Source: a virus. From it: DNA of 64,000 nucleotides. The stretch covers positions 1 to 64,000 of the IMG/VR virus record IMGVR_UViG_3300047546_003518. One strand, 5' to 3'. Positions 14,755-23,639 of the stretch are shown one piece after another. Below the pieces are notes generated by a model. That model was not told where the DNA came from. It saw only the letters and a program-made list of their open reading frames with translations, and made no database searches. Position 1 is the stretch's first letter, and every line of letters begins with the position of its first letter. A program made the position numbers and the translations under genes.

Positions 14755-14783
14755 TTTATACTACAGTTGCCTAGTATTGTCAA
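14755..14783 (-). promoter_or_regulatory. tmRNA promoter, TTGACA-17-TATAAA
   Basis: Consensus -35, 17-bp spacer and TATAAA on the minus strand, placing the transcription start near 14748 at the head of the acceptor piece. Confidence 0.85.
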
Positions 14784-14827
14784 GTTAGCTATTTTTCAAA
14801 AGGCCAACCAGATAATGTGGGTTAGGG

Positions 14828-16648
14828 TTAAACAAACTTCAGCAATCCAAAAATTGTTCCATCTTCGTTGCTGTAAGCAAGATAGTTTACATGTGGGTCA
14901 TTGGCAATATTGCTAGAACCAAACCAGCGGTCTTCGCGTTCCTGTTGTGTGACTTCAACCCATTGGCCGCTGCCATCAATGACATCGCCAAATGTGTCTG
15001 GGTCGCTGGCATCAGTATATCTATTTAGAACCCATCGTTTAGTCACGCAGGTTATTGGATGGAACCACCACACTTCTTCATTGGGTGCATTAGGCGGTTC
15101 TTCGCCTGTGTAAACTTTATTTTCGGCTTGGAAGTAAATGTTGGTTCCCAATGGGTTGTTTAATCTTCTTTCTAGACCTTCGCTGCCAGCAATACCATTG
15201 GCATCGTCTAATAACTCAAATGTTTCTAGTCTGCTCAGCCCAAGATTAAACTTTACTACTTTGCCGTCTTGTAGTCTAGGCGTTAGGTCTGCATTGACAT
15301 AACAAATATAAAATTCAGGGGCTATTGAAGCAGGGTTAACTGTTTCGCCGTTGACTACAAAGCCACCGATGTCAGAACTGGGTACGCCAAATGTATGACT
15401 ATAACCGCGTCTTAATTCAACAGTTGGATTGGCGTTTAGATATGTGTCTTTTCTGCCATTGATAATTTGTTCGCTTTGAACACCGGTAACACCCCAGCAT
15501 TGACGATCTTGTATCCAGACAAAATTAAAGTTGGTTACTGGAGGATTTAGTTCTGCATCTAAGATTGGATCACCAACATCGTCAGCTGGATCACCTGTAA
15601 TCACTGTGGACTCATAGCCTATTAGTTTTCCGCAGTAATCGTAGATAGGATCTTGCTGAGCAAAGAATGGATCCTGTGGTGTTAGTGCTGTTACTGCCAA
15701 GGCATAAACTTCAGGACCAACTAGCCCTGGCCAAATATTTGTAGTAACAATGCCATCTGTCTTGACAGGATAGCTTGCTGTCTTCCGTACATTACCTACT
15801 ATTGCATTGGCTTGATTTGTGGCTTCTTTTAGATTTGGCGTTTCGGATGGTGGATAAGGACCGTTCCATTGATTTGATAAGGGTGGTGGTGGTGCCATGG
15901 TAATGACTGGCACTGGTGTATTTGCATTTGATGCACCAGCAGGTACTAAACCGGCTTGAGCAAAAGTTTGTCCTGGCACATATGGCTTGCCTGTTACCAA
16001 ATTTGTTTTGTGTCTAAAGTCAGGGAACAATTGACGATTGATTGACTTGTTTAAGGCAGTTCTAATACCTTTAACTCTGTTTAGCAATCCGTTGACTTTT
16101 TGTCCGGGAATATCTGCCATGCGGCCGCCATGCTTTTGTATGCTACCCAAGATGCTTTCTGGATTATAACTACCAGTGTTAATTCCACCATCTCCATTTA
16201 AGCAAAGTTGCGGCTTGGCCAGTCTTCCAATGTCTTTTAAAATTGAATTCATTTCTGCAAATTCAGCATCAATGATTTGTCCCAGTACATCTGGTATCTT
16301 TGGAGCCTTCATTGGAATTTTACAAAGACCATCAAGTGCCAACAGACTTTGAACTTCAGCAATTGCACCATTGATGCGATTCAGGGTATCTTTGATTCCT
16401 GCCAGATCTTCAGCAGCCTTGAGTTCGTTTTTTAATTCTTTCAGTTCGTTTTGTAAATCTTTAATGCCCGGTAGGCCAGTGTTTTCTGTGATCAACTTGT
16501 CAAGGTCGGCTTGGATACACAAAAGAGGTCCTTTGAGCATGTTTGCCAGGCCACCAAAAAGCAAAGCACAAATAATGTCCTTTAGTGGCTTATTGAGAAT
16601 CCCTTTGGTTGCAACTTGTACACCGGGTATAACTGGAATAATTGCCAT
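14828..16648 (-). CDS. Large virion structural protein, probable baseplate component
   Basis: 606 residues, function not recognised. The N-terminal 150 residues are helical with a predicted coiled coil (LQNELKELKNELKAAEDL); a Pro-rich linker (TMAPPPPLSNQ) near residue 260 is followed by a strand-rich C-terminal half with many Trp and Tyr. It is directly followed in coordinates by the M15 peptidase and PAAR-CHAP genes, all minus strand, which suggests a baseplate or spike-associated structural protein. No signal peptide. Confidence 0.65.
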   Translation of the reverse strand: MAIIPVIPGVQVATKGILNKPLKDIICALLFGGLANMLKGPLLCIQADLDKLITENTGLPGIKDLQNELKELKNELKAAEDLAGIKDTLNRINGAIAEVQSLLALDGLCKIPMKAPKIPDVLGQIIDAEFAEMNSILKDIGRLAKPQLCLNGDGGINTGSYNPESILGSIQKHGGRMADIPGQKVNGLLNRVKGIRTALNKSINRQLFPDFRHKTNLVTGKPYVPGQTFAQAGLVPAGASNANTPVPVITMAPPPPLSNQWNGPYPPSETPNLKEATNQANAIVGNVRKTASYPVKTDGIVTTNIWPGLVGPEVYALAVTALTPQDPFFAQQDPIYDYCGKLIGYESTVITGDPADDVGDPILDAELNPPVTNFNFVWIQDRQCWGVTGVQSEQIINGRKDTYLNANPTVELRRGYSHTFGVPSSDIGGFVVNGETVNPASIAPEFYICYVNADLTPRLQDGKVVKFNLGLSRLETFELLDDANGIAGSEGLERRLNNPLGTNIYFQAENKVYTGEEPPNAPNEEVWWFHPITCVTKRWVLNRYTDASDPDTFGDVIDGSGQWVEVTQQEREDRWFGSSNIANDPHVNYLAYSNEDGTIFGLLKFV

Positions 16649-16658
16649 AGTCTCTTAC

Positions 16659-17324
16659 TTATGCCCATCTAAGGTCAGGAGGCAGAGCAGATCCAGCACG
16701 ACCGCCACCATTTTGATAAGGTGCTCTGCCAGTTCTAGTAACCAATACTGCTACACTTGCTGGGCTGGCGCCGTTGTAGGCTACATGAACCCATCTTCCT
16801 TCATAAATTAGTTGGCTATATGGTAAACCGCTGCTACCAATAAATTTAAAAAGTTGTTTAGCACCTTCTTCACCACCAAGCTGTATGTCTGCAGCCTTGC
16901 CGTAAGTATGATCACCGTTTCCGCTTCCGCCTAATTCTCTATCATAAGATGACGGTCTAAACCCTGAACTAATTGTCATGCCCGGGAACTGTGTTTTAAC
17001 TTTGTCAAGTATATTTTGGCAAAGCTTTTGCCAGTTACAAGCTACTTCGGCTTCTGAACAGCTACCTCCTTGTGGCTTTCTATTCATGTGAGCAAACTTG
17101 AATTTTTCACTGCATCCTGTGTCCCATTGGGCGTCAGTGTAGGTTGTGCAGTCTGTTAAATCTGTAGGAGGCTGATCACCACCTGGTGGCTGCGTAGCCT
17201 CGCCTGCGCCTGGGCCCATTGCAGCAGTTTCGCCAGCTCGCTGAGCTTTATTGTCAGCATAGTATGGTACACCGCTGGGTGTAGTTAGTACATTGCCGGA
17301 TCCGGCTGGTTTTGCATCACACAT
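16659..17324 (-). CDS. M15-type D,D-peptidase (baseplate lysin or endolysin)
   Basis: 222 residues from the ATG at 17324; GGGAGG lies upstream. SSGFRPSSYDRELGG...GDHTYGKAADIQ...GRWVHVAY contains the M15A zinc-peptidase pattern: R123, H139, D146 and H180, the ligands and catalytic residues of VanX/Ply-type D-Ala-D-Ala or L-Ala-D-Glu peptidases that cut peptidoglycan cross-bridges. The first 70 residues are a Gly/Pro-rich tail. The neighbouring PAAR-CHAP spike suggests virion-borne wall digestion, but a lysis role is equally possible. Confidence 0.8.
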   Translation of the reverse strand: MCDAKPAGSGNVLTTPSGVPYYADNKAQRAGETAAMGPGAGEATQPPGGDQPPTDLTDCTTYTDAQWDTGCSEKFKFAHMNRKPQGGSCSEAEVACNWQKLCQNILDKVKTQFPGMTISSGFRPSSYDRELGGSGNGDHTYGKAADIQLGGEEGAKQLFKFIGSSGLPYSQLIYEGRWVHVAYNGASPASVAVLVTRTGRAPYQNGGGRAGSALPPDLRWA

Positions 17325-17325
17325 T

Positions 17326-17359
17326 AAAAAGCCTCCCATGTATTTATGGAAGGCTTTGT
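17326..17359 (-). terminator. Terminator hairpin with a late promoter in its loop
   Basis: AAAGCCTTCCAT/ATGGGAGGCTTT (17328-17357) pairs over 12 bp on the minus strand and is followed by TTTTT, ending the PAAR-CHAP gene. The hairpin holds CATAAATA near its top, and its 3' arm supplies GGGAGG for the next gene. Confidence 0.7.
17341..17346 (-). promoter_or_regulatory. Late promoter motif CATAAATA
   Basis: TAAATA in the loop of the terminator hairpin, 16 bases before the M15 peptidase ATG. Confidence 0.6.
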
Positions 17360-18337
17360 TTAACAATCTAAGCGTACCACCTTGGTAATACCACCTAAAC
17401 TAGGCACCCAGCCACCTGGGTAACTTATGGTAACATCCCCGTCGTTGTTGGGGTCTCTAACCGGTGGTGTAGCCGCTCGACCAGGCATTTGATTGCCTCC
17501 AACAAAGGTATATCTACCATTATTTGCTGTGTAGCAAAAGCTGACATGACCAGATCCCCATAATACAAGATCTCCTGCTTTCATCTCGCTTAATGGTACT
17601 GTTTTATAGTTTGGGTCAACGCTACCGCTGCCTAACTTGTTTGCAACACTAAAAGCATTGGCATCTCTAATGTATTTCATTCCGCTTTGTTTCATGGCAA
17701 AGCAAACAAATCCTGCACACCACGGTGTCTGATCACTGGTATAGTATGTTATACCAATGTCTCTCCACATATTGATAATGTTTGGATTACTTGGACGACC
17801 ACCTTGCCCAGTTTCCCGCCAGGTTCCATTTTTTGCTTCTTCAAGGCACCTGCTTAGGAAGCCTAGTACATTGGGCTTGCCTGGTTCGCATTGAGTAACC
17901 GGTTGGTCTTGAATAGGAGGTGTGTCTGCAACTCCTGGATTATTGGGCGCAGTACCTGCTTGTACATTCTGGGCTCGTGTAGGAGGAGGCGCAGTTCTGC
18001 GATATGGACTCTGATCGGCTGCTATTGGGGTTGGTGGCTTAACAAACAAAGCCGATCTGGGTGCTCGCGGAGGAGAACCAAAAGCCGTATCCCCAACAAA
18101 TACATTTGGACTTCCTTCGGCTCTAGCACAGCCACTTTCGTCCTCGTCGCCTTCTCGGTTAACTGGTATACCGTTTATAAAAACAGTTTGGCTTCCATTA
18201 GCTGTTTGATCGCTTTCAACATCACTGCCGTCAATACTAACCAAGAGATTATTGGCGTATACGGTGCCTTGTATTACTTCTGTAATTTCACCGCCGCACT
18301 CGTTGATGTCTCCTAGTCTATGTACTGGCCGTGTCAT
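17360..18337 (-). CDS. PAAR spike tip fused to CHAP-like cell-wall hydrolase
   Basis: 325 residues. Residues 1-85 have the PAAR layout (RLGD...G...VYANNLLVSIDGS...VFINGIPVNREGD...GSPNVFVGD), which forms the metal-tipped cone capping gp5-type tail spikes. After a Pro-rich linker (about 90-150) the C-terminal domain has PWCAGFV (C206) and GHVSF (H263), the catalytic Cys/His of CHAP or NlpC/P60-like amidase-peptidases, with AGDLVLWG before the His. The fusion would deliver a peptidoglycan hydrolase at the point of the tail. The start overlaps the stop of the upstream Sm-like gene (ATGA). Confidence 0.8.
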   Translation of the reverse strand: MTRPVHRLGDINECGGEITEVIQGTVYANNLLVSIDGSDVESDQTANGSQTVFINGIPVNREGDEDESGCARAEGSPNVFVGDTAFGSPPRAPRSALFVKPPTPIAADQSPYRRTAPPPTRAQNVQAGTAPNNPGVADTPPIQDQPVTQCEPGKPNVLGFLSRCLEEAKNGTWRETGQGGRPSNPNIINMWRDIGITYYTSDQTPWCAGFVCFAMKQSGMKYIRDANAFSVANKLGSGSVDPNYKTVPLSEMKAGDLVLWGSGHVSFCYTANNGRYTFVGGNQMPGRAATPPVRDPNNDGDVTISYPGGWVPSLGGITKVVRLDC

Positions 18338-18654
18338 GCATCAAGCCTCAATCCAGCTGGTGCCGCTACTATTCCACTCATTGCTGAAGAATACTGTGTG
18401 GCCAATTCTTTTTCAGTAGTTGCAACGCAAACTACTAAAGATTTATTGAATGCGATATCTCTAGCATTCTGTGGATTAACTGTCATAAGATATGGAACCA
18501 AAGCTGGTTTTCCATTTGGACCAGCTGTCAATGACACCGGTCTATCAATGATATAGCTGGTAGCATCATCGCCCTTGTATGTTCCAATAAGTTCTTCACC
18601 TGAACTCATTTTTAGTGAAACAGTATCACCTGGTTTTCTAATATTAAGAAGCAT
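18334..18654 (-). CDS. Small Sm-like-fold phage protein
   Basis: 106 residues. LKMSSGEELIGTYKGDDATSYIIDRPVSL reads like an Sm/LSm core (strand, G-E-x-x-x-G turn, D-x-x-x-Y-x-I strand). LSm proteins bind RNA, but in tailed phages this fold is also used in structural proteins. The neighbours, glutaredoxin upstream and PAAR spike downstream, do not decide between them. It overlaps both. Confidence 0.6.
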   Translation of the reverse strand: MLLNIRKPGDTVSLKMSSGEELIGTYKGDDATSYIIDRPVSLTAGPNGKPALVPYLMTVNPQNARDIAFNKSLVVCVATTEKELATQYSSAMSGIVAAPAGLRLDA

Positions 18655-18928
18655 TGTTTTCCTTTAAAAATTTATCAATTGCTGGACTACCGCCTATGTA
18701 TTGTCCTTTGTACCAAAACTGTGGAACTAAATTTGGATTATGCCCTAGTCGATGCTTCCATACTTCAAACACTCGCCGAGTACCAATTTTAGTTACATCG
18801 TAAATCACAAACTCATAACCAGCTTCGTGTAATTTACGAATAGCAGTCTTGCAAGATTCGCAAAACTGCATGGTATAAAGTTCGCTTACTTCAGAGTTTG
18901 AATCCAGCGAAGGTGTTTCTATTGACAT
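18644..18928 (-). CDS. Glutaredoxin-like protein
   Basis: 94 residues. Active site CESC in YTMQFCESCKTAIRKL, then VPQFWYKGQYIGG, the cis-proline and GG motif that bind glutathione in glutaredoxins. It most likely reduces the ribonucleotide reductase encoded just upstream; the gene starts inside the nrdB 3' end. The ATG at 18928 (GGAGG upstream) is preferred; an in-frame ATG at 18952 is possible. Confidence 0.85.
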   Translation of the reverse strand: MSIETPSLDSNSEVSELYTMQFCESCKTAIRKLHEAGYEFVIYDVTKIGTRRVFEVWKHRLGHNPNLVPQFWYKGQYIGGSPAIDKFLKENNAS

Positions 18929-19991
18929 CTTGCTTGATTCCTCCAATGACATAGGACTCAATTTCTGTTTCCTGTGGTGCTACTTGTAATCCCTTACTAC
19001 TGGTCCAGTGTTCTGTCCATGGCAAAGGATTATCATTGGCACTACGCTCGTACCTAGCTTCAAGACCTAGCCCTTTGAGTCTACGATTAGCTATGTATTC
19101 AATGTATTGGTGCAATAGTTTTTCATTTAAGCCAACAATGGCACCACGGCTAAAAAGATAATTAGCCCAATCTTTTTCTTCTTCAACCACTAGATCATAA
19201 ATCTCGCCAATGGCAGAAAGATTTTCGTTGGCAATCTTTTCCATTTCAGGATCATCACCTTTGAGCCAATTCTTAATGATGTGACTGGTAATGCTTAGAT
19301 GTTGACTTTCGTCACGAGCAATAAGGCTAATGATCTTGGCCGAACCTTCCATCTTCTTTAGCTCGCCAAAGGCAAAACTACAAGCAAAGCTTACATAGAA
19401 TCGAAGTGCTTCTAGAGCGTTAACATTGACCATAGCCAAGAATAGCTTTTTCTTAACATCTTGAAGCGAGCCCTTGCCGGTGACTTCATATAGCTGGGCA
19501 GCATTGATAAACTCGTCATACGCTTTGGTTACACTTTTGGCTCGAGCAATAATTTTTTCATCGTCGAGCATGGTGTCAAATACTTCAGTGGGATTTGAAT
19601 ACACATTCTTAATGATATGTGTATAACTGCGGCTGTGAATGTTTTCAAAAAACTGCCAGGCATTCATGCAACCTTCAAGCTCAGGTAGACTGCAATAAGG
19701 CATAAATGCCATTGCCGGTGCTCGTCCTTGAACGCTGTCTAGCAGAATCTGGTATTTGAGGTTAGCAGTAAAGATAAACTTCTGCTCATCGCGAAAGTCT
19801 AGATAGTCACTGCGATCCTTTTGTAAGCTGACTTCCTCAGGACGCCAGAAATAACCAAGCTGAGTTTGAGTCAGCTTGTCAAATACTGGATACTTGAAGG
19901 TATCAAACCTTTGGGCATTGAGGGCTTCACCAAAGAACATAGGCTGTTTGGTGAAATCAATTTTTTCTTTGTTAAAAACTGTTACGGTCAT
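18891..19991 (-). CDS. nrdB: Ribonucleotide reductase class Ia, beta subunit
   Basis: 366 residues. Provides the di-iron/tyrosyl radical for ribonucleotide reduction. Iron ligands are visible as FENIHSRSY (ExxH), NALEALRFYVSF (E) and ARDESQHLSI (ExxH). Length fits the family. The ATG at 19991 is used; the longer frame begins at a TTG. It lies 11 bases after nrdA and overlaps the glutaredoxin gene, making a complete dNTP-supply operon. Confidence 0.95.
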   Translation of the reverse strand: MTVTVFNKEKIDFTKQPMFFGEALNAQRFDTFKYPVFDKLTQTQLGYFWRPEEVSLQKDRSDYLDFRDEQKFIFTANLKYQILLDSVQGRAPAMAFMPYCSLPELEGCMNAWQFFENIHSRSYTHIIKNVYSNPTEVFDTMLDDEKIIARAKSVTKAYDEFINAAQLYEVTGKGSLQDVKKKLFLAMVNVNALEALRFYVSFACSFAFGELKKMEGSAKIISLIARDESQHLSITSHIIKNWLKGDDPEMEKIANENLSAIGEIYDLVVEEEKDWANYLFSRGAIVGLNEKLLHQYIEYIANRRLKGLGLEARYERSANDNPLPWTEHWTSSKGLQVAPQETEIESYVIGGIKQDVNRNTFAGFKL

Positions 19992-20002
19992 CAAATTTCC
20001 TA

Positions 20003-22330
20003 TTATATGGTACAGGCTTCGCAGGCTTCGTCGTTGTCTACTACTGTGTTGCTTAATTTTAGCATAGGTGCTTGCTCAATTACAATAGCTTCTTCATCCT
20101 CGCCCTTCATGTCGTAGGTATTATGGTAGTAACTGGTTTTCCAGCCCAACTTGTATGTAGTTAGAAGATCATTGAACATCACGCTCATTGGTACTTCGTT
20201 GTTAGGATAATGTTTTGGATTGTACGACCAGTTACCGGAAATCGATTGATCAAAATATTTCTGCATTGCTGCAACAATACGGATATAGCCTTCGTTGACA
20301 CCATCTTCGTAGAGATAAGAGTAGTTATTTTTTAAGCTACCGTATTGTGGAACAATTTGCTTTAGAGGTCCTTTCTTGGACTTCTTGGTGCTCATAGCTG
20401 CTCGAGGTGGCTCAATGCCGTTGGTTTCATTAGATACTACCGAACTTGATTCGCTGGGCATCTGTGCGCTCAAAGTGCTATGACGCATGCCGTGTGCCAA
20501 CACTTCCTTGCGTAGTGCTTCCCAATCATAATGCAGTTCATTGCCAAGGAATTCGTCAATGTCACGCTTATAGGTGTCTACTGGCAGTACTCCATTGGCA
20601 TATTTTGTACGGCTAAACAATTCACACGGTGCTGTTTCTTTGGCAAGATTGACACTGGCCTTGATCAAATAATACTGAAATGCTTCTGTCAAACGATTGA
20701 CTGCGCGAGCAGCATCTGGATCACTATACTTCAATCCTTTCTTAGCAAGATAATGAGCCAACCCAATATAGCCAACACCAAGACTACGGCGAGCCTTGGT
20801 ACTACGCTCTGCTGCCAATACCGGATACCGTTGATAGTCAATGATCTGATCTAGAGCACGAACAGCAAGGTCACATAGGTTTTTCAAGTCATCCAATTCA
20901 CGGAGATTGCCAACATTAATGGCGCTGAGAATACACAGAGCAATCTCACCATTGGCATCGTCTAGAGATTGAATAGGATCTGTAGGCAAAGTAATCTCTT
21001 GGCAAAGATTGCTCATACGGACCATGTCAGTAAAACTGCTATGACTGTTGCAGTGGTCAATGTTCATGATATAAACACGACCAGTTTCTGCCCTTTCTTT
21101 TAGTAGTTCGCTAAAGAGGTGCATGGCTTTGACAACCTTTTTAGAAATCTTTGAGTCGTTTTCGTACTTTACATACAGACTGTCAAAGACATCATTGTTG
21201 CCAAAGGCTTCATAGAGATCTGGTACATCGTGAGGACTAAACAAGCTGATGTTGCCATCAGTGAGCAATCTTTCATAGAATAACTTACTGAGTTGAATTG
21301 AATAGTCTAGCTTACGGACACGGTTATCTTCGGTGCCTTTGTTGTTCTTTAATACAATGATGTCTTCGATCTCTTTGTGCCAAATTGGAAAATGCACAGT
21401 GGCGCTACCACCGCGCACACCGTTTTGTGTGCAACTACGCACCACAGACTCATAGACCTTTAAGAAGGGAATAACACCTGTGTGTGCTACTTCACCTCCA
21501 CGAATCTTAGAATTGATAGCACGAATGCGGCCTACATTGAGACCAATACCTGCTCTCTGTGCAATGTAATATCCAACTGCGGTAGAACTATTAAAGATTG
21601 AAGGAAGCGTGTCGTCAACATCAACTAGAACACAACTTGCAAACTGACGGATAGGTGTACGCACACCGCTCATCACTGGAGTTGGAATGTTGATTTTGAA
21701 AGTAGAAATGGCGTCATAGTAACGGCGAATATAAGTTAGTCTCTTATCAGCAGGATAGGTTGCAAACAAGGTAGCGGCAATCATCATGTACATGTACTGA
21801 GGAGTCTCGTACACACGACCACTGCTACGATCCTGAACTAGATATTTGTCTACTACTTGGCGCATACCAGCATAGGTAAAGTCCAAGTCTCTTTGATGAT
21901 TGATATACACATCTAGCTGACGCCATTCAGCTTCTGTGTATTGAGTCAACAGTTCAGCATCGTACACTCCGCGGTCAACATTTAGTTTGACCAAGTCGTA
22001 CAAAGGAATATAGTCAAACTGACCAAATACATCCTTGCGTAGTCCGTAGAGCAAGAGTCTTGCAGCCGCAAACTGATAGTTAGGCTTTTCTAAGCTGATT
22101 AGGTCGCTGGCGCTGCGAATGAGAATTTCTTGAATATCAGCAGTTGTGATACCATCAATGAATTGCAAGTCAGCATTCATTTCGATTTGACTTACACTTA
22201 CTCCAGCTAAGCCTTCGCAGGCTTCCTCAACCATGATATGAATTTTATTAATATCTAGCGGTTCTTTTCTACCGTCTCTCTTAATTACATTAATTGTGCT
22301 CTTGCTCATAAGTTCTACCAATTGATCCAT
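20003..22330 (-). CDS. nrdA: Ribonucleotide reductase class Ia, alpha subunit
   Basis: 775 residues from the ATG at 22330 (GGGAGAAC upstream). An N-terminal ATP-cone (INVIKRDGRKEPLDINKIH) controls activity. FASCVLVD and EIALCILSAINVG hold the redox-active cysteine pair, and NLCQEITLP holds the thiyl-radical cysteine; the C-terminal CEAC is the shuttle pair that passes electrons from glutaredoxin. The subunit reduces ribonucleoside diphosphates to make DNA precursors during infection. Confidence 0.96.
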   Translation of the reverse strand: MDQLVELMSKSTINVIKRDGRKEPLDINKIHIMVEEACEGLAGVSVSQIEMNADLQFIDGITTADIQEILIRSASDLISLEKPNYQFAAARLLLYGLRKDVFGQFDYIPLYDLVKLNVDRGVYDAELLTQYTEAEWRQLDVYINHQRDLDFTYAGMRQVVDKYLVQDRSSGRVYETPQYMYMMIAATLFATYPADKRLTYIRRYYDAISTFKINIPTPVMSGVRTPIRQFASCVLVDVDDTLPSIFNSSTAVGYYIAQRAGIGLNVGRIRAINSKIRGGEVAHTGVIPFLKVYESVVRSCTQNGVRGGSATVHFPIWHKEIEDIIVLKNNKGTEDNRVRKLDYSIQLSKLFYERLLTDGNISLFSPHDVPDLYEAFGNNDVFDSLYVKYENDSKISKKVVKAMHLFSELLKERAETGRVYIMNIDHCNSHSSFTDMVRMSNLCQEITLPTDPIQSLDDANGEIALCILSAINVGNLRELDDLKNLCDLAVRALDQIIDYQRYPVLAAERSTKARRSLGVGYIGLAHYLAKKGLKYSDPDAARAVNRLTEAFQYYLIKASVNLAKETAPCELFSRTKYANGVLPVDTYKRDIDEFLGNELHYDWEALRKEVLAHGMRHSTLSAQMPSESSSVVSNETNGIEPPRAAMSTKKSKKGPLKQIVPQYGSLKNNYSYLYEDGVNEGYIRIVAAMQKYFDQSISGNWSYNPKHYPNNEVPMSVMFNDLLTTYKLGWKTSYYHNTYDMKGEDEEAIVIEQAPMLKLSNTVVDNDEACEACTI

Positions 22331-22389
22331 TGTTGTTCTCCCTGGAGTAGTAAGTTTCTTACTTAACCAAGGTGGGTGACGCAATATCT

Positions 22390-22836
22390 TTACAGTTTAA
22401 CCAGCCTAGTCATATCGCTAGGAGCCCATACTTTCAAAATTTGCAAATCAGTTTTTTCAATGTCAACTACTTCGCCATCTATGTAATTTAAAATCTTTTT
22501 ATCTGGTAAAATTACTAGTAGTCTAGCTTTATTGTCAACAATTGCTAGTATTAGCTCGCAATCGATACGAGCTAACACTAAAGAATAAAAAATGCCTAGG
22601 CCTTGGGCACTAGGGCAAAAGCTTCCGCCAGCAACTAGATCCCAGGGATTAGGCCAAGTCTCCATACGCCAAGGGTCAAAAGTTTTGTTTACCAAGGGTA
22701 CAAACTTCCACCATTGTGCAATTTCGTTGTAAAGGTCGTTGTCAGAAAGTGTAGATAACTGTTCTCTCCACTCTCTCCAAGCCAGTAAGCGACTTTGCCT
22801 ATCTGAGAACCAATGATCTAAGTTGCGGGCTTCCAC
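22390..22836 (-). CDS. Conserved phage protein with GTG start, unknown function
   Basis: 148 residues, Trp-rich N-terminal half (WFSDRQSRLLAWREWREQL) and LVAGGSFCPSAQGLGIFYSLVLA in the middle; I recall similar proteins in other phages but no function. The start is GTG at 22836; AATAAATA ends exactly 5 bases before it, the same spacing as in several other late genes, which supports the GTG and suggests a leaderless mRNA. Confidence 0.7.
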   Translation of the reverse strand: MEARNLDHWFSDRQSRLLAWREWREQLSTLSDNDLYNEIAQWWKFVPLVNKTFDPWRMETWPNPWDLVAGGSFCPSAQGLGIFYSLVLARIDCELILAIVDNKARLLVILPDKKILNYIDGEVVDIEKTDLQILKVWAPSDMTRLVKL

Positions 22837-22841
22837 GTTGA

Positions 22842-22847
22842 TATTTA
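22842..22847 (-). promoter_or_regulatory. Late promoter motif AATAAATA
   Basis: Ends 5 bases before the GTG start at 22836. Confidence 0.6.
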
Positions 22848-22875
22848 TTTGCGGTGTTTGTTAAGTTGATATCGT

Positions 22876-23592
22876 TTACACTAATTTGTAATACTGCTCG
22901 ACACGCCTGAGCCATTGATCAGTGTAGTACCTGAAGTCTGCTCCTTCAAGTACAAATTCTTGATATTCTGGTTTACCAACAATGTTGTGATCCTGATCTA
23001 GTTCGGGTTTAACACACATTAGCACAACGCCTTTTTTAATGCAAGTGCCATGTAATTCGTTATGTGCTTCTGCATAAGCGCAGAGTTGAATGAAATAGTC
23101 TTCAATCCACTCGCGCTTTTTGGGCTTGTTGGTTTGCTTGTAGTCTAGGATAGCTTCTTCATTTAGATGTATGCCCGCACCATCTGTAGTTCCTGCGTAC
23201 AAGCCCGGAAAGTACAGAGGTACCTCAACTCCCCAAATCTCGCTAACATTAATCAAGCCCTTGTCAATGACTTCTTGAGCCATTGCATAACTGGGCCAGC
23301 TGAAAGGATTGGATCCTTTTTGTGGCATTGCTCCTTCCTTGATGTATCTTTCAAGGTAGGTGTGCATCCGAGTTCCACGATTGGCGGCTTCGGTTGTGAT
23401 TTTTTGAGCTTGTTCTTCTCCAACCCTGGCTCGCCATTGTGCTAGCGCGGCTTTCTTTTCTTCAGACTTGGTCTTGTCTAGAATTGTGGTTACAGAGGGG
23501 AGCCGGTCGCCATCAGGTGTAGTATAAAGTCTAGTAGCACCTTCAGATCTAGCTAATTTTTGATAGTTGAATTTAGGATTATAAGTTGTCAT
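22876..23592 (-). CDS. PD-(D/E)XK nuclease, Cas4/RecB-like exonuclease
   Basis: 238 residues. SVTTIL near the start, NRGTRMHTYLERYI (motif with H and E), GTTDGAGIHLNEEAILDYKQTNK (catalytic D then D-x-K) and FIQLCAYAEAHNE (QLxxY) match the RecB/Cas4-type PD-(D/E)XK nuclease order. Such phage enzymes act on DNA ends in recombination or host DNA breakdown. The ATG at 23592 fits the promoter better than the one at 23598, since the predicted transcription start is about 23594. Confidence 0.8.
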   Translation of the reverse strand: MTTYNPKFNYQKLARSEGATRLYTTPDGDRLPSVTTILDKTKSEEKKAALAQWRARVGEEQAQKITTEAANRGTRMHTYLERYIKEGAMPQKGSNPFSWPSYAMAQEVIDKGLINVSEIWGVEVPLYFPGLYAGTTDGAGIHLNEEAILDYKQTNKPKKREWIEDYFIQLCAYAEAHNELHGTCIKKGVVLMCVKPELDQDHNIVGKPEYQEFVLEGADFRYYTDQWLRRVEQYYKLV

Positions 23593-23600
23593 TGTCATTT

Positions 23601-23629
23601 AGTATAGCAAGATTTGCTACACAAGTCAA
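23601..23629 (-). promoter_or_regulatory. Sigma-70-like promoter, TTGACT-17-TATACT
   Basis: The -10 ends 8 bases before the nuclease ATG at 23592, again implying almost no leader. Confidence 0.75.
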
Positions 23630-23639
23630 TGACTATATG

